This document shows, piece by piece, positions 27,582-37,682 of a DNA stretch of 64,000 nt; position 1 is the stretch's first letter, and each line of letters opens with the position of its first letter. The position numbers were made by a program, and so were the translations under genes. This DNA is from Streptococcus suis (lineage in GTDB: Bacteria; Bacillota; Bacilli; Lactobacillales; Streptococcaceae). The notes under the pieces are model-generated. The model was given only the letters and a program-made list of their open reading frames with translations. It had not been told where the DNA came from and searched no databases. The stretch spans positions 36,880-100,879 of the forward strand of contig NZ_POJD01000287.1 of NCBI RefSeq assembly GCF_002960445.1, given 5' to 3'.

Positions 27582-29750
27582 TTACAACTCAACTGTCGCA
27601 ACTTGACTATCTTGACTGACCTGTCCAAGATTTTCAAGGCTGACTGATTTGATTTCTGCTGTGTTTGTGAAGGCAACTACGATGGTTGTTTCGCGTCCTG
27701 CTGAACGGATAGCATCCAAATCCGCAACAAGGAGCAAGTCACCAGCTTCAACACGTTGACCGTCTGTTACCTTAGCTGAGAATGGAGCACCGTTTAGTGC
27801 AACCGTATCTAGACCCACGTGCACCAAGACTTCTACACCCTTGTCAGACAAAATACCGACAGCGTGTTTGGTTGGGAAGACACTGGTTACAATACCTGAA
27901 ACTGGTGCGTAAACATTGCCGGAGCTAGGCTCAACTGCATAACCGTCACCCATCATTTTTTGTGAGAAGACCGGATCTTTCACTTCTGTGATGGCAATGG
28001 CTTGCCCTTCAGCAACAGAGTAAACTGCCTCGGTCACACCCTTGAATTGTGCTTCCTCCACTACTGTTTCACTTGCAACAATTTCTGTACGCGGAATGGC
28101 TACGCCAGATTCTAGCAAATCTTGAATGTCTGATTTGAGGACATCTGCTTTTGGTCCGTAGACTGCTTGAACACCTGAGTCCTTGATAATCAAGCCCATA
28201 GCACCAGCCTGTTTCCAAGCATTTTCATCTCCAACCTGTGCCACATCTTTAACACTAACGCGAAGGCGGGTCATACATGCATCCACATCTGCGATATTAT
28301 CACGACCACCAAGCAAGTTGATGATTTGTACCACTTGTGAATTGGCATCTGCTGTATCTACGTTTGAATTTGAAACCACATCTGTTGTTTCTGTATCATA
28401 GTTCCCATTGCGTCCAGAAGTTGCTAGGTTGAATTTTTGAATCATGAAGTTGGCAATGAAGTACATTGCAACTGCAAAGAGGGCTGTTACCCAGATAAAG
28501 TTGACAACGTCCATGCCGATACCAGCTTTAATCGCCATCGGTGTACGTGTAAGGAATTCAATATTACCAAATGAGTGCATACGCAAATTGACAATATCCG
28601 CCATAGCAAAAGCAGCACCTTGTACAAAAGCATAAACGACATAAAGTGGCATTGCCGCAAACATGAACATAAACTCAATTGGTTCTGTTACACCTGTCAA
28701 AAAGACGGCTGCAGCAGATGAAAGGAACATACCACGGTATTTTTTCTTCTTATCCGGGTCAACATTGCGATACATAGCAAGGGTCAAGCCCATGAGAATA
28801 CCAGAGGAACCAATCATTTGACCTACTTTAAAGCGAGCAGGGGTTACATTGGCAAGAAGATCATTGTACTGAGCCATATCACCAGCATCCTTGAGGTTAA
28901 TCAAGTCTGTAATCCAAGCTAACCAGAGCGGATCTTGACCAAATACTTGTGTACCAGCTTGAGCACCTGTCAAGATGTCATAGGTACCACCAAGTGACGT
29001 ATAGTTCATTGGAATGGTCAACATGTGGTGCAAACCAAATGGAAGAAGCAAACGTTCCAAGGTACCATAAACAAATGGGGCTACAATTGGAGCGGTGTCT
29101 TGTGAGGTTGCAATCCATTTACCAAAACTGTTAATACCAGTTTGTACAAGAGGCCAGAAGATTGCCAAACCAAGCGCTACAAGAACAGAACGATAGATGA
29201 CAACAAATGGCACAAAGCGTTTGCCGTTAAAGAAGGTCAATACATCTGGCAACTTGCGATAGTTGTAATATTTGTTGTAGGCAGTCGCACCAACAAAACC
29301 AGCAATAATCCCTACAAAGACACCCATGTTCAAAGCAGGCTGACCAAGGATATTGACAAAGTAGCCAGATACTGGAATTTGAGTTCCAAAGACAGTGCTA
29401 ACAGTCGCAGCTGCATCTGCAAGCATGTCAGTCGTCACACCAAAGAAGTGACCTGTAATCAAGTTAATAAGGATGAAGGCAAGACCTGCTGAGAAGGCAC
29501 CACCAGCCTTTTCCTTAGCCCAGCTACCACCAATTGCCAAGGCAAAGAGCAAGTGAAGGTTACCGATAATTCCCCAACCAATTTGCGCAATAATATTCCC
29601 AATTCGAGCCAATAGCTCTGAATCTTGGCTAATCAGAGGAATTGAGTTCCCGATTGACACCATGAGACCCGCCGCTGGCATTACGGCAATCACAACCATT
29701 AAACACTTCCCGAACTTTTGCCAAAATTCGAAACTAAGAAATTTTTTCAT
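27582..29750 (-). CDS. ptsG: PTS glucose/maltose-type permease EIICBA
   Basis: Sugar phosphotransferase permease that imports and phosphorylates a glucose-family sugar. The 722-residue protein has domains in the order IIC (about 1-430, about ten membrane helices, with GIIGNLHLLFALAIGGSWAKEKAGGAF and LLLPFGLHHMLTIP), IIB (about 470-550, phosphocysteine in DVDACMTRLRV) and IIA (about 575-722, phosphohistidine in VEVLVHVGLDTVAL). The C-B-A order argues against trehalose permeases (B-C-A). It corresponds to pneumococcal PtsG/Exp5 and resembles S. mutans MalT. Its promoter shares an operator with malQ-glgP, so maltose is a real alternative to glucose. AAGGAG precedes the ATG. Confidence 0.85.
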   Translation of the reverse strand: MKKFLSFEFWQKFGKCLMVVIAVMPAAGLMVSIGNSIPLISQDSELLARIGNIIAQIGWGIIGNLHLLFALAIGGSWAKEKAGGAFSAGLAFILINLITGHFFGVTTDMLADAAATVSTVFGTQIPVSGYFVNILGQPALNMGVFVGIIAGFVGATAYNKYYNYRKLPDVLTFFNGKRFVPFVVIYRSVLVALGLAIFWPLVQTGINSFGKWIATSQDTAPIVAPFVYGTLERLLLPFGLHHMLTIPMNYTSLGGTYDILTGAQAGTQVFGQDPLWLAWITDLINLKDAGDMAQYNDLLANVTPARFKVGQMIGSSGILMGLTLAMYRNVDPDKKKKYRGMFLSSAAAVFLTGVTEPIEFMFMFAAMPLYVVYAFVQGAAFAMADIVNLRMHSFGNIEFLTRTPMAIKAGIGMDVVNFIWVTALFAVAMYFIANFMIQKFNLATSGRNGNYDTETTDVVSNSNVDTADANSQVVQIINLLGGRDNIADVDACMTRLRVSVKDVAQVGDENAWKQAGAMGLIIKDSGVQAVYGPKADVLKSDIQDLLESGVAIPRTEIVASETVVEEAQFKGVTEAVYSVAEGQAIAITEVKDPVFSQKMMGDGYAVEPSSGNVYAPVSGIVTSVFPTKHAVGILSDKGVEVLVHVGLDTVALNGAPFSAKVTDGQRVEAGDLLLVADLDAIRSAGRETTIVVAFTNTAEIKSVSLENLGQVSQDSQVATVEL

Positions 29751-29788
29751 GTTCTTCTCCTTAAATAGTTTTCATAGTCTTATGACCT

Positions 29789-30580
29789 TTAAATACTTAC
29801 ATTTACTTCTACACCGAAGTGATCCGAAATAACCGGTAGATTATCTCCATTGAAAATCACTCGACTGGATTGAACTTGTCTTTCCTGATTTAAGAACACA
29901 TAGTCCAGACGTTTTTCCTGACTGTGCCCAGCCCAACCATCTATAGCCTTTTCAACAGTGATACCACTGTCCTTTTCCACTGCCAAATCATAACTATCAT
30001 AAAGACCTAGATTCTTAATAGCTTGATAGGCTTGAGGATCCGATAGTGCATCCGTATTGAAATCACCCATGAGAATTTTCAAGCGTTCCTGGCTAGTTCG
30101 ATTAACAATCTTTCGAACATTTTCCAGCTGGTCTTCCTCTGGGTGCCCCGGAAGATTGATATGGCAGGAATAAATGTCAATCAATTCCTTCTCATACAAG
30201 ACCGTCAAACCGATGATTTTTCTAGACAAGATTGATGTCAAATCTTTGTTCTGACTGCAATAGAAGGCATCCACTTCATAGACAGGTAGTTTGGTCAAGA
30301 AGGCAATTCCTTCATCGTACCTATCGTAACCAATATGGGAATTGGACCAAAAATAAGAATAGTCTGTCACTCCAAGATTTTTCAGCTTTTCAAGTAAAAC
30401 CAAACCATAATTGTCTTGGCGTAAGTCTTTGGTCACCAAGGGACTTGTCATCAGCTGATTGACTTCCTGGAGAGCAATCACATGGTATTGCTTTTGGGCA
30501 ATGGTCTGAGCTAAAATATCCAATTTCTCATGCTGGTCCTCTTCTAGCCAGGCATGAACATTGACTGTTAGTAACTTCAT
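29789..30580 (-). CDS. endonuclease/exonuclease/phosphatase family protein
   Basis: 263-residue cytoplasmic protein of the EEP fold (Mg-dependent phosphodiesterases and sugar or lipid phosphatases). Visible catalytic motifs are VIALQEVN (metal-binding Glu), ILMGDFNTDALSD and VISDHFGVEVNV (catalytic His). No signal peptide. It is the first gene of an operon with the PTS permease (38 bases apart), so a role with sugar phosphates is plausible but unproven. The perfect consensus promoter with an operator in its spacer suggests tight induction. Confidence 0.8.
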   Translation of the reverse strand: MKLLTVNVHAWLEEDQHEKLDILAQTIAQKQYHVIALQEVNQLMTSPLVTKDLRQDNYGLVLLEKLKNLGVTDYSYFWSNSHIGYDRYDEGIAFLTKLPVYEVDAFYCSQNKDLTSILSRKIIGLTVLYEKELIDIYSCHINLPGHPEEDQLENVRKIVNRTSQERLKILMGDFNTDALSDPQAYQAIKNLGLYDSYDLAVEKDSGITVEKAIDGWAGHSQEKRLDYVFLNQERQVQSSRVIFNGDNLPVISDHFGVEVNVSI

Positions 30581-30628
30581 GTCGCTCCTTTCTATTTGCT
30601 TAGTAAAACCTTTTCAACTTGTAGCCTT

Positions 30629-30657
30629 ATTATAACGTAAACGTTTTCACTTGTCAA
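30629..30657 (-). promoter_or_regulatory. promoter and CRE/MalR-type operator of the EEP-ptsG operon
   Basis: Minus-strand TTGACA, 17 bases, TATAAT, a perfect consensus. The spacer is filled by AGTGAAAACGTTTACGT, a LacI-family palindrome of the CcpA (cre) or MalR type. A repressor bound here would sit between -35 and -10. Confidence 0.82.
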
Positions 30658-30660
30658 CAC

Positions 30661-30694
30661 TTTTACGGAATAATTATTAAAGTTTTCCGTAAAA
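30661..30694. promoter_or_regulatory. inverted TTTTACGGAA sites between the EEP operon and gntR
   Basis: TTTTACGGAATA (30661-30672) faces TTTTCCGTAAAA (30683-30694); with one more base outside each, 12-base arms are inverted. The same TTTTCCGTAAAA occurs at 35395-35406 upstream of malQ. A regulator site is likely; the divergent GntR protein is one candidate. Confidence 0.6.
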
Positions 30695-30734
30695 GTTTAT
30701 CTTGACTTAGAATACTGACCTTTGGCATTTTTTA

Positions 30735-30743
30735 TGATATACT
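30735..30743 (+). promoter_or_regulatory. gntR extended -10 promoter
   Basis: TGATATACT, extended -10 form, 33 bases before the gntR ATG. The -35 is unclear. Confidence 0.5.
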
Positions 30744-30776
30744 AGCGGTAAATAGCAAGCTAGGAAGTTACCCCAA

Positions 30777-31484
30777 ATGAGTAAATACAAAAAAGTCTAT
30801 GCTGACATCAAGGAAAAAATTGAACAAAATATCTGGCAGGCCAATCAAGAGATGCCTACAGAAAATGAACTGATGGAGATTTATTCCTATTCCAAGGACA
30901 CCATCCGTAAGGCCCTATCTCTGTTGGAAATGGACGGCTATATCCAAAAACGTCAGGGAAGAAACTCGATTATTTTGGACCATAACCTCGTTCGAAAACC
31001 ATTTGTGTCCGAATTGAAGACCGTCAGTGAACTCAACCGCTCTGCCCATCATCAAGTCCAGACCGAATTGACCAACCTCTATATTGTCCAAGGTCAGCCA
31101 GAGGTCATGAAGGAATTGGAAGTGGATGAAAAAACGGATCTCTACCGTGTTAGTCGCGTTCGGACCATTGACGGTGAGCGCTTAGAGTATGAGATTTCCT
31201 ACTTCGACCGTAGGATTGTCCCCTATCTCAGTAAGGAAGTGGCTGAAAGCTCCATTTATCAGTATTTGGAAAACGACCTTGGCTTAGAAATTTCCCATTC
31301 CCGCCGAGAAATTTCCTTCCGCTTTGCGACGGAGGAAGAAAAAAGCCTGCTAGACCTGGCTGACTACGACATGGTGGTTTCCGTCACCAGCACCACCTAT
31401 CTGGCAGACGGCCGTCCCTTCCAGTACGGAACCATCACCTACCGACCAGACAAGGTGACCTTTGTATCAATGGCCAAACGGTAA
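30777..31484 (+). CDS. GntR-family (HutC/TreR-like) transcriptional regulator
   Basis: 235-residue regulator with an N-terminal winged helix (residues 1-70; EMPTENELMEIYSYSKDTIRKALSLLEMDGYIQKRQGRNSIIL is the recognition region) and a C-terminal UTRA effector domain (about 85-230; YRVSRVRTIDGERLEYEISYF). Length and layout match TreR-type regulators that sense a sugar phosphate. It is divergent from the EEP-ptsG operon and next to glgP-malQ, so it probably controls one or both. A treR assignment is possible, but no trehalose genes are seen here. Confidence 0.85.
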   Translation: MSKYKKVYADIKEKIEQNIWQANQEMPTENELMEIYSYSKDTIRKALSLLEMDGYIQKRQGRNSIILDHNLVRKPFVSELKTVSELNRSAHHQVQTELTNLYIVQGQPEVMKELEVDEKTDLYRVSRVRTIDGERLEYEISYFDRRIVPYLSKEVAESSIYQYLENDLGLEISHSRREISFRFATEEEKSLLDLADYDMVVSVTSTTYLADGRPFQYGTITYRPDKVTFVSMAKR

Positions 31485-31497
31485 AAACTAAACATAG

Positions 31498-31535
31498 CAA
31501 AAAAGAATGTTCCCACTCGGAAACATTCTTTTGTT
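31498..31535. terminator. bidirectional terminator gntR/glgP
   Basis: AAAAGAATGTT and AACATTCTTTT arms around a 10-base loop, between the convergent gene ends. Confidence 0.8.
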
Positions 31536-31540
31536 TTGGA

Positions 31541-33805
31541 TTATTTACTATGCCAGATGTCTTCGTTGTACTGCTCGATTGTACGGTCAGATGAGAAGAA
31601 TCCTGCTTTAGCGATGTTGTGAACAACTTTCTTGTTCCATGAATCTTGATCTTCGTAGTCTGCAAAGACTTGCTCCTTGACTTTAATGTACTCAGCCAAG
31701 TCGATCAAGGTCATGAACCAGTCTTTCGAGATCAATTCATGGTGGAGACGACCAAGGCGTTCTTCATTACCAAGAGCAAGCACTTCATCGCTGATGATAA
31801 AGTCAACCGCACGTTTGATATTAGCATCACCATTGTAGTAATCCGCAGATACATAACCAGCCTTGTTGTACAAGTCAATAATAGTATCTGAATCCTTACC
31901 AAATGTGTAGATGTTGTCCATGCCAGCCAATTCTGCAATCTCAACGTTGGCACCGTCCATAGTACCAAGTGTCAAGGCACCGTTGAGCATGAACTTCATG
32001 TTACCAGTACCTGATGCTTCTTTAGAAGCCAATGAGATTTGCTCAGAAATATCTGTTGCAGGGATGAGTTTTTCAGCAACGGTTACGTTGTAGTTTTCTA
32101 CCAAGTGAACGTTGAGGTACTTGCTCACTTCTGGGTCATTGTTAATCAACTCAGACAAGCAAAGAATCAAATGAATGATGTCTTGAGCGATAATATAAGC
32201 TGGAGCTGCCTTACCACCGAAGATAACAGTGATTTTACGTTTCGGAAGGTTACCGTTCTTGATTTCAAGATACTTGTGGATAACATACAAGGCGTTCATT
32301 TGTTGGCGTTTGTACTCGTGGAAACGTTTGATTTGCGTATCGATAATGGAGTTTTCATCCAATTCGATACCCTTGTTGTCTTTCAGGTAACGTTTAAGGG
32401 CCAACTTGTTGTTGTGCTTGATTTCAGCCAACTTAGCATGAACTTCCTTGTCATCTGCGAAAGCAAGCAATTTCTCAAGCTTAGTCGCATCTGTCAAATA
32501 GTCATCACCAATCAATTCCTTGATGTAGTCTGCAAGGTCTTGGTTAGCAAATTCCAACCAACGACGGAAAGTGATACCGTTTGTCTTGTTGTTGAATTTT
32601 TCTGGGTAAAGCTCGTAGAAGCCTTTCAACTCAGAGTTTTTCAAGATTTCTGTGTGGAGAGCCGCAACCCCGTTGACAGAGTTTGAGAAGTGGATATCCA
32701 TGTGAGCCATGTGCACACGACCAGACTCGTCGATGATGTGAAGGGCTACATCCGCTACTTCCTTAGCAACCAAGGCATCCAATTCCTTGATGATATCTAC
32801 CAAGTGAGGCACCACTTCTTCCAAGAATGACAATGGCCATTTTTCAAGGGCTTCTGCCAAGATGGTGTGGTTGGTGTAACCAGTCATGTTCTTAACGATT
32901 GCCACTGCTTCTGCAAATTCCAAGCCGTGTTTTTCAGTCAAAAGACGGAGCAATTCTGGAATAACAAGTGAAGGGTGAGTATCGTTGATTTGAACATAGG
33001 CATAGTCTGCCAAGTCACGCACGTTTGAGCCACGCTCAATCGCTTCATCAATCAATAGCTGAGCAGCGTTTGACACCATAAAGTACTGTTGGTAAATACG
33101 GAGCAATTCACCATTCTTATCAGAATCATCTGGGTACAAGAAGAGGGTCAAGTTTTCTTTAATATCAGTCTTGTCAAATGAAATACCGTCTGTAATCAAG
33201 TCGTAGTTAACAGACTGGATATCAAACAAGTTGAGGTAGTTTTTAGTATCTTTCTTGTAACCAAGGATGTCCAAACGGTCCAACTTAGAAGTCAAGGTAA
33301 AGTTTTTAAACGGTACATCGTAGCTGATTGTCGTTGGAATCAACCAAGAGTTATTTTCAATCCAGAAGTTTGGCTCTGCATCTTGTTGGTTGTCCTTGAA
33401 GACTTGTTTAAACAGACCACAGTGGTAGTTCAGACCGACACCCTCACCGTTGATAGCAAGTGTTGACATAGAGTCAATAAAACATGAAGCCAAACGACCA
33501 AGTCCACCGTTACCTAGTGATGGTTCTGGTTCAACATCTTCAACTTGAGCCAATGACTTACCAGCCGCTGCCAATTCTACTTGAATGTCCTTGTACACAC
33601 CCAAGTTAATCAAGTTGTTTGACAAGAGTTTACCGATAAGGAACTCAGCTGAGATATAGTAAACCTTACGTTTTCCTGTATTTTTTGGTTTTGTAGCTGC
33701 AGCTTCTTTTACGTAGTTTAACAATTGAAGATAGATTTCTTCGTTTGTTAAATCAGCTAATTTTTTCGAAGTATTTGTTTCTGCAAATGTAGTAAAGTTA
33801 TTCAT
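31541..33805 (-). CDS. glgP: glycogen/maltodextrin phosphorylase
   Basis: Releases glucose-1-phosphate from alpha-1,4-glucans with phosphate and PLP. The 754-residue protein has the PLP lysine motif [27 protein letters not shown] near residue 600, the N-terminal [19 protein letters not shown], and [11 protein letters not shown]. It overlaps the malQ stop by 8 bases, so MalQ-GlgP are co-translated. Together they degrade maltodextrins: MalQ makes longer glucans and glucose, GlgP trims them. An orthologue is often called malP or glgP in streptococci. No glycogen-synthesis genes are adjacent. Confidence 0.96.
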   Translation of the reverse strand: MNNFTTFAETNTSKKLADLTNEEIYLQLLNYVKEAAATKPKNTGKRKVYYISAEFLIGKLLSNNLINLGVYKDIQVELAAAGKSLAQVEDVEPEPSLGNGGLGRLASCFIDSMSTLAINGEGVGLNYHCGLFKQVFKDNQQDAEPNFWIENNSWLIPTTISYDVPFKNFTLTSKLDRLDILGYKKDTKNYLNLFDIQSVNYDLITDGISFDKTDIKENLTLFLYPDDSDKNGELLRIYQQYFMVSNAAQLLIDEAIERGSNVRDLADYAYVQINDTHPSLVIPELLRLLTEKHGLEFAEAVAIVKNMTGYTNHTILAEALEKWPLSFLEEVVPHLVDIIKELDALVAKEVADVALHIIDESGRVHMAHMDIHFSNSVNGVAALHTEILKNSELKGFYELYPEKFNNKTNGITFRRWLEFANQDLADYIKELIGDDYLTDATKLEKLLAFADDKEVHAKLAEIKHNNKLALKRYLKDNKGIELDENSIIDTQIKRFHEYKRQQMNALYVIHKYLEIKNGNLPKRKITVIFGGKAAPAYIIAQDIIHLILCLSELINNDPEVSKYLNVHLVENYNVTVAEKLIPATDISEQISLASKEASGTGNMKFMLNGALTLGTMDGANVEIAELAGMDNIYTFGKDSDTIIDLYNKAGYVSADYYNGDANIKRAVDFIISDEVLALGNEERLGRLHHELISKDWFMTLIDLAEYIKVKEQVFADYEDQDSWNKKVVHNIAKAGFFSSDRTIEQYNEDIWHSK

Positions 33806-35306
33806 GATTTTTATTTCCTCGTTGATATAGTGTAGTCATTTTGACTAAGAAGTTTGTGCGGTCCTGGGTTAAATCTTCGGCTTTCATCCGCCATTCCCAG
33901 TTGCCTCCAACGGTTGATGGTGTATTCATCCGACTGTCTTCGCCCAAATCTAACACATCCTGCATGGTTGCAATGGCTGTATCACTGACAGTGGCAAATA
34001 AGGTCCGTAACATAGCTTGGGTAACGGGTTCGATTGGCTTGCGGTTGGTATAGGCATCTACAAATTCCTGTTGTTCAGGCTCTAGATTGTTATACCAGCC
34101 ATTAACCACCTCATTATCATGGGTACCTGTATAGGCGATTGAGTTTGGCACACAACGGTGTGGGATGTCGATGCTCTGCCCTGTCACATCAAAGAAGCCA
34201 AATTCTAGGATTTTCATGCCTGGGTAGCCGCAATCTGCCAGAAGTTTACGTGCCTTAGCATCGATATTCCCAAGGTCTTCTGCAATAATCGGCAGGTCAC
34301 CAAGGGTTTCTTTGACCGCCTTGAAAAGATTGTAGCCTGGGCCTGGCTCCCAAGTGCCGACTTTGGCTACTTCTGCCTTGCCATCTACTTGCCAATAATC
34401 TGAGAAGCCTTTGAAGTGGTCAATCCGTAAGACATCATAAAGCTTAAAGCTCTCGTGAATACGGTAAATCCACCAATTGTAGCCAGTCTTTTCATGTTGC
34501 TCCCAATCATAAAGTGGGTTCCCCCAGAGCTGACCGTCCGCAGAGAAGTTATCTGCTGGTACGCCTGCCACATAAAGTGGCTTGCGTTCGCTATCAAGCT
34601 TGAAGAGCTGTGGTTTAGTCCAAACTTCCACACTATCTGCAGATACGTAAATGGGCATATCTCCAATAATCTTGATGTGGTTCTTGTTAGCGTAGTCCTT
34701 CAACTGCTTCCACTGGCTAAAGAAGAAGTATTGAGTAACTTTGAAGTAGTCGATTTGATCTGCTAACTCTAAACGATACTTGGCCAAGGCTTCTTCATTT
34801 CGAGCAACCACTTTCTTGTCATCCCATTCTTGTAGGGCCTTGTTGCCAAAATGTTCTTTAATTGCCATGAACTCTGCATAGTCATTTAGCCATGATGAAT
34901 TAGCTTTTTCAAACTCTTGAAAGGCTACTTTACGCTTGTCATCAGTCAAGAAATTTTTAACAGCTCTTTCCAAGATTGGACGACGTGCCTCATAGATCAA
35001 GGCGTAGTCCACTTTTTCTGGATTGTCCCCAAAGTTCACATCTTGGTAATCAAAGTTGGCCAATAAATCTTCTTCTGCCAATAAATCAAAATCAATTAGG
35101 TGGGTATTTCCAGCAATAGCTGAAAATGATTGGTAGGGAGAATCTCCATAACTGGTCGTTGTGAGAGGAAGAAGCTGCCAATAGGTTTGCTTGGTTTCTA
35201 CCAAGAAATCTACAAAATCATAGGCAGGCTTTCCAAAAGTACCGATACCAAACTTACCTGGAAGTGAGGTAATATGCATTAAAATTCCACTGGTACGATT
35301 CGCCAT
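33798..35306 (-). CDS. malQ: 4-alpha-glucanotransferase (amylomaltase)
   Basis: GH77 disproportionating enzyme that transfers maltodextrin segments and releases glucose. The 502-residue protein shows the family regions [47 protein letters not shown] (nucleophile Asp), [10 protein letters not shown] (acid/base Glu) and [13 protein letters not shown]. Length is typical. It is the first gene of the malQ-glgP operon with a promoter whose spacer is a MalR/CcpA-type operator. AAGGAAAACG precedes the start with wider spacing than usual. Confidence 0.96.
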   Translation of the reverse strand: MANRTSGILMHITSLPGKFGIGTFGKPAYDFVDFLVETKQTYWQLLPLTTTSYGDSPYQSFSAIAGNTHLIDFDLLAEEDLLANFDYQDVNFGDNPEKVDYALIYEARRPILERAVKNFLTDDKRKVAFQEFEKANSSWLNDYAEFMAIKEHFGNKALQEWDDKKVVARNEEALAKYRLELADQIDYFKVTQYFFFSQWKQLKDYANKNHIKIIGDMPIYVSADSVEVWTKPQLFKLDSERKPLYVAGVPADNFSADGQLWGNPLYDWEQHEKTGYNWWIYRIHESFKLYDVLRIDHFKGFSDYWQVDGKAEVAKVGTWEPGPGYNLFKAVKETLGDLPIIAEDLGNIDAKARKLLADCGYPGMKILEFGFFDVTGQSIDIPHRCVPNSIAYTGTHDNEVVNGWYNNLEPEQQEFVDAYTNRKPIEPVTQAMLRTLFATVSDTAIATMQDVLDLGEDSRMNTPSTVGGNWEWRMKAEDLTQDRTNFLVKMTTLYQRGNKNHE

Positions 35307-35339
35307 AAAAACGTTTTCCTTTCTTTCAAGTACAATGAT

Positions 35340-35368
35340 AGTTTAACGCAAACGTTTGCACTTGTCAA
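35340..35368 (-). promoter_or_regulatory. malQ-glgP promoter with MalR/CRE operator
   Basis: Minus-strand TTGACA, 17 bases, TAAACT, with AGTGCAAACGTTTGCGT in the spacer. GCAAACGTTTGC is a perfect 12-base palindrome and the MalR consensus core. The layout is the same as at 30629-30657. Confidence 0.85.
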
Positions 35369-35394
35369 GGAATTATACAAGATTTTTGAAAAAC

Positions 35395-35406
35395 TTTTCC
35401 GTAAAA
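35395..35406. promoter_or_regulatory. TTTTCCGTAAAA site upstream of malQ
   Basis: Identical to 30683-30694 and lying 26 bases upstream of the malQ -35, against 25 bases at the EEP-ptsG promoter. Its conserved distance suggests an activator or second repressor site. Confidence 0.6.
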
Positions 35407-35461
35407 CCGCTCGAAAGCTGTCAATATGAGCTTTATTAGACACTTGTTAATACCTTTCAAA

Positions 35462-35497
35462 AAGAAAATCTGAGAATTTCTTCTCAGATTTTCTATA
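35462..35497 (-). terminator. clpL terminator
   Basis: AAAATCTGAGAA / TTCTCAGATTTT stem with a 4-base loop and T-rich tail on the minus strand, downstream of the clpL stop. Confidence 0.82.
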
Positions 35498-35509
35498 TTA
35501 TCTTATTTT

Positions 35510-37612
35510 TTATGAAAAGGTTTGCTCTTCAATTTTGATTTCATTGTCAGCCACATCCGCGAGTAAGTTAGTCACATTTGTATGGTCCAAATAGAAGTCT
35601 GTCACCTTATCACGAATTTGATTTTCAATCACTCGACGGAGTGGGCGAGCCCCCATAGCCTTATCATAGCCTGCTTCCATCAAGAATTCTTTGGCAGCTT
35701 CGGTCACTTCTAAGTGAATACCTTTTTTAGCTAGGGTCTTATTGACCTGAGCTAACATCAAATCGACGATAGCTTTGAGATCTTCTTTATCCAAATGCTT
35801 AAACTCGATAACTGCATTGAAACGGTTGAGAAACTCTGGACGGAAGAATGGTGCAATACGGTCCATGATGTCTGGCTCTTCTTCTTGATCTTCTTCCACA
35901 CCATAACCAAAACCTGCATTAGAGGTAGCGATGATAATAGTATTTTTAAAGTTAACTTGGTTGCCCTGTCCATCAGTCAAATGCCCATCATCCAGCACTT
36001 GCAAGAGGAGGGTAATTACTTGTGGATCAGCTTTTTCAATCTCATCCAAGAGGACAATGGAGTACGGATTGCGGCGGACACGCTCTGTAAGAGTATGGGA
36101 ATTGTCATCGTAGCCCACATAACCCGCTGTGGTCCCGATTAATTTGGAAACGGCTGTCCGATCACTGTATTCAGACATATCCAGGCGGATAATGGCATCC
36201 TTGTTACCAAACAAGTCTAGCGCTAACTGTTTTGCCAACTCTGTCTTACCGACACCTGTCGGACCGACAAATAGGAAGGAACCAATCGGACGGTTGCCGT
36301 CATCAAAACCTGCACGATTCCGACGAATGGCACGAGATACAGCTTCCACCGCATCGTCTTGACCGATAACCTTGGCTGACAGGCGATTTTTCAATTCCTT
36401 GAGCCGTTCAATGTCAGAGGCTCCCATTTGAGAGACTGGAATTCCTGTCATACGCTCAACTGACTGAGCCACATCATTGACGGTCGCTACTACTTTCTGT
36501 TGCTCTGTATGAGTATCAATCTGTTTTTGTAGCTTATCAATACGGACTTTTTCATTCAAGGCTTTTTCATAATCCTCTTTTTCAGCTGCTTCCAACTGCA
36601 ACTGTTTTGCCTCAGCCATTTCTGCTTCCAAGGTCTGAATATCTGTCACAGGATGTTGTGCAGCCAAGTGAGCAGCGGTCACATCAATCAGGTCAATAGC
36701 CTTATCAGGCAAGCTACGTTGCGGAATATATTGGACGGAATAATCAACTGCAGCTCTCAAAACCTCATCTGGCAATTCAATATTGTGGTGGGCTTCATAA
36801 AGCGGCTTAATCCCTTTCAAAATCTGGTAGGTGTCTTCTGCGGACGGAGCATTAACCTTGACTTCATTGAAACGACGAGCCAGAGCGGCGTTCTTGTGAA
36901 TGGTATTGCGGTATTCGTCCTGCGTAGTGGCACCGATAACCGTCAATTCCCCACGGGATAAAGCTGGTTTGAGAATATCCGCTAAACCCTTGGAACCGGA
37001 GTCTCCACCAGTACTACCAGCTCCCAAAATCTGATGAATTTCATCAAAGAAGAGAATGATATTTCCAGCTTTTTTGACTTCATCCACAAGATTTTGCACA
37101 TTTTCCTCAAAAGCTCCACGATACTGAGTCCCAGCTTCCAAGCCTGAAATGTCGATGGAGATAATTTCCTTGTTCTTAATGGCTGCTGGCACATCACCAT
37201 TGACAATGGCTTGAGCCAAACCTTCTACGACCGCTGTTTTACCAACACCTGCATCACCGACCAAAACTGGATTGTTCTTGGTACGGCGCGCCAAAATTTC
37301 CGCTGTTTCTTGGATTTCCTTGTTTCGTCCAATGACTGGATCCAGTTTCCCATCACGCGCATCTTGGGTCAAATTGCGCCCCAGTTTTGCAAGAATCCCA
37401 TCTGACTTTATCTGACCTTTAGCCTGTGTTTGAGCCACTTCTTCTGTCTGTGGCAGGCGACCAGTCTGACGGTACATAGCGAATTCCTCCGGTGTCACTT
37501 CACGCCCATTGATAGAATAACGGCGACGCTCTGTGCTGTAGCCACCCATGTTTCCCATGAGTTGATTGAAAATATCGTCCATATTGTTAAAGTTATTGAA
37601 ATTGTTGTTCAT
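35510..37612 (-). CDS. clpL: ATP-dependent chaperone ClpL
   Basis: HSP100/Clp family disaggregase typical of lactic acid bacteria; it acts in heat stress and penicillin tolerance without needing ClpP. The 700-residue protein lacks the ClpC/ClpE N-domain and zinc finger, and starts with the ClpL-specific Asn/Phe-rich [19 protein letters not shown]. The first AAA+ module has [11 protein letters not shown] (about residues 118-128), the second [11 protein letters not shown] (about 430-440), with a coiled middle region between (about 330-390). It has a GAGGT ribosome-binding site. The promoter region carries CtsR operators, so it belongs to the CtsR heat-shock regulon. Transcribed alone. Confidence 0.95.
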   Translation of the reverse strand: MNNNFNNFNNMDDIFNQLMGNMGGYSTERRRYSINGREVTPEEFAMYRQTGRLPQTEEVAQTQAKGQIKSDGILAKLGRNLTQDARDGKLDPVIGRNKEIQETAEILARRTKNNPVLVGDAGVGKTAVVEGLAQAIVNGDVPAAIKNKEIISIDISGLEAGTQYRGAFEENVQNLVDEVKKAGNIILFFDEIHQILGAGSTGGDSGSKGLADILKPALSRGELTVIGATTQDEYRNTIHKNAALARRFNEVKVNAPSAEDTYQILKGIKPLYEAHHNIELPDEVLRAAVDYSVQYIPQRSLPDKAIDLIDVTAAHLAAQHPVTDIQTLEAEMAEAKQLQLEAAEKEDYEKALNEKVRIDKLQKQIDTHTEQQKVVATVNDVAQSVERMTGIPVSQMGASDIERLKELKNRLSAKVIGQDDAVEAVSRAIRRNRAGFDDGNRPIGSFLFVGPTGVGKTELAKQLALDLFGNKDAIIRLDMSEYSDRTAVSKLIGTTAGYVGYDDNSHTLTERVRRNPYSIVLLDEIEKADPQVITLLLQVLDDGHLTDGQGNQVNFKNTIIIATSNAGFGYGVEEDQEEEPDIMDRIAPFFRPEFLNRFNAVIEFKHLDKEDLKAIVDLMLAQVNKTLAKKGIHLEVTEAAKEFLMEAGYDKAMGARPLRRVIENQIRDKVTDFYLDHTNVTNLLADVADNEIKIEEQTFS

Positions 37613-37641
37613 CGTTTTTACCTCATTTATAATTTTATTTT

Positions 37642-37658
37642 TTTGACTTTTACTGACC
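37642..37658 (-). promoter_or_regulatory. CtsR box next to clpL
   Basis: Minus-strand GGTCAGTAAAAGTCAAA, matching the heptad repeat of the CtsR operator (RGTCAAA-N3-RGTCAAA) with one half diverged. It lies 30-46 bases before the clpL ATG. Confidence 0.75.
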
Positions 37659-37682
37659 TTTGTTTTAAAAAAATGGATTTAG

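Noticed and set aside
30661..30672. TTTTACGGAATA resembles the streptococcal competence cin-box (TACGAATA).
   Set aside because: The core reads TACGGAATA with an extra G and has no matching T-rich -10 arrangement; it is better explained as one arm of the inverted TTTTCCGTAAAA pair.
32039..32686. 215-codon plus-strand open frame inside glgP.
   Set aside because: Shadow frame produced by codon bias of the strongly supported glgP gene on the other strand.
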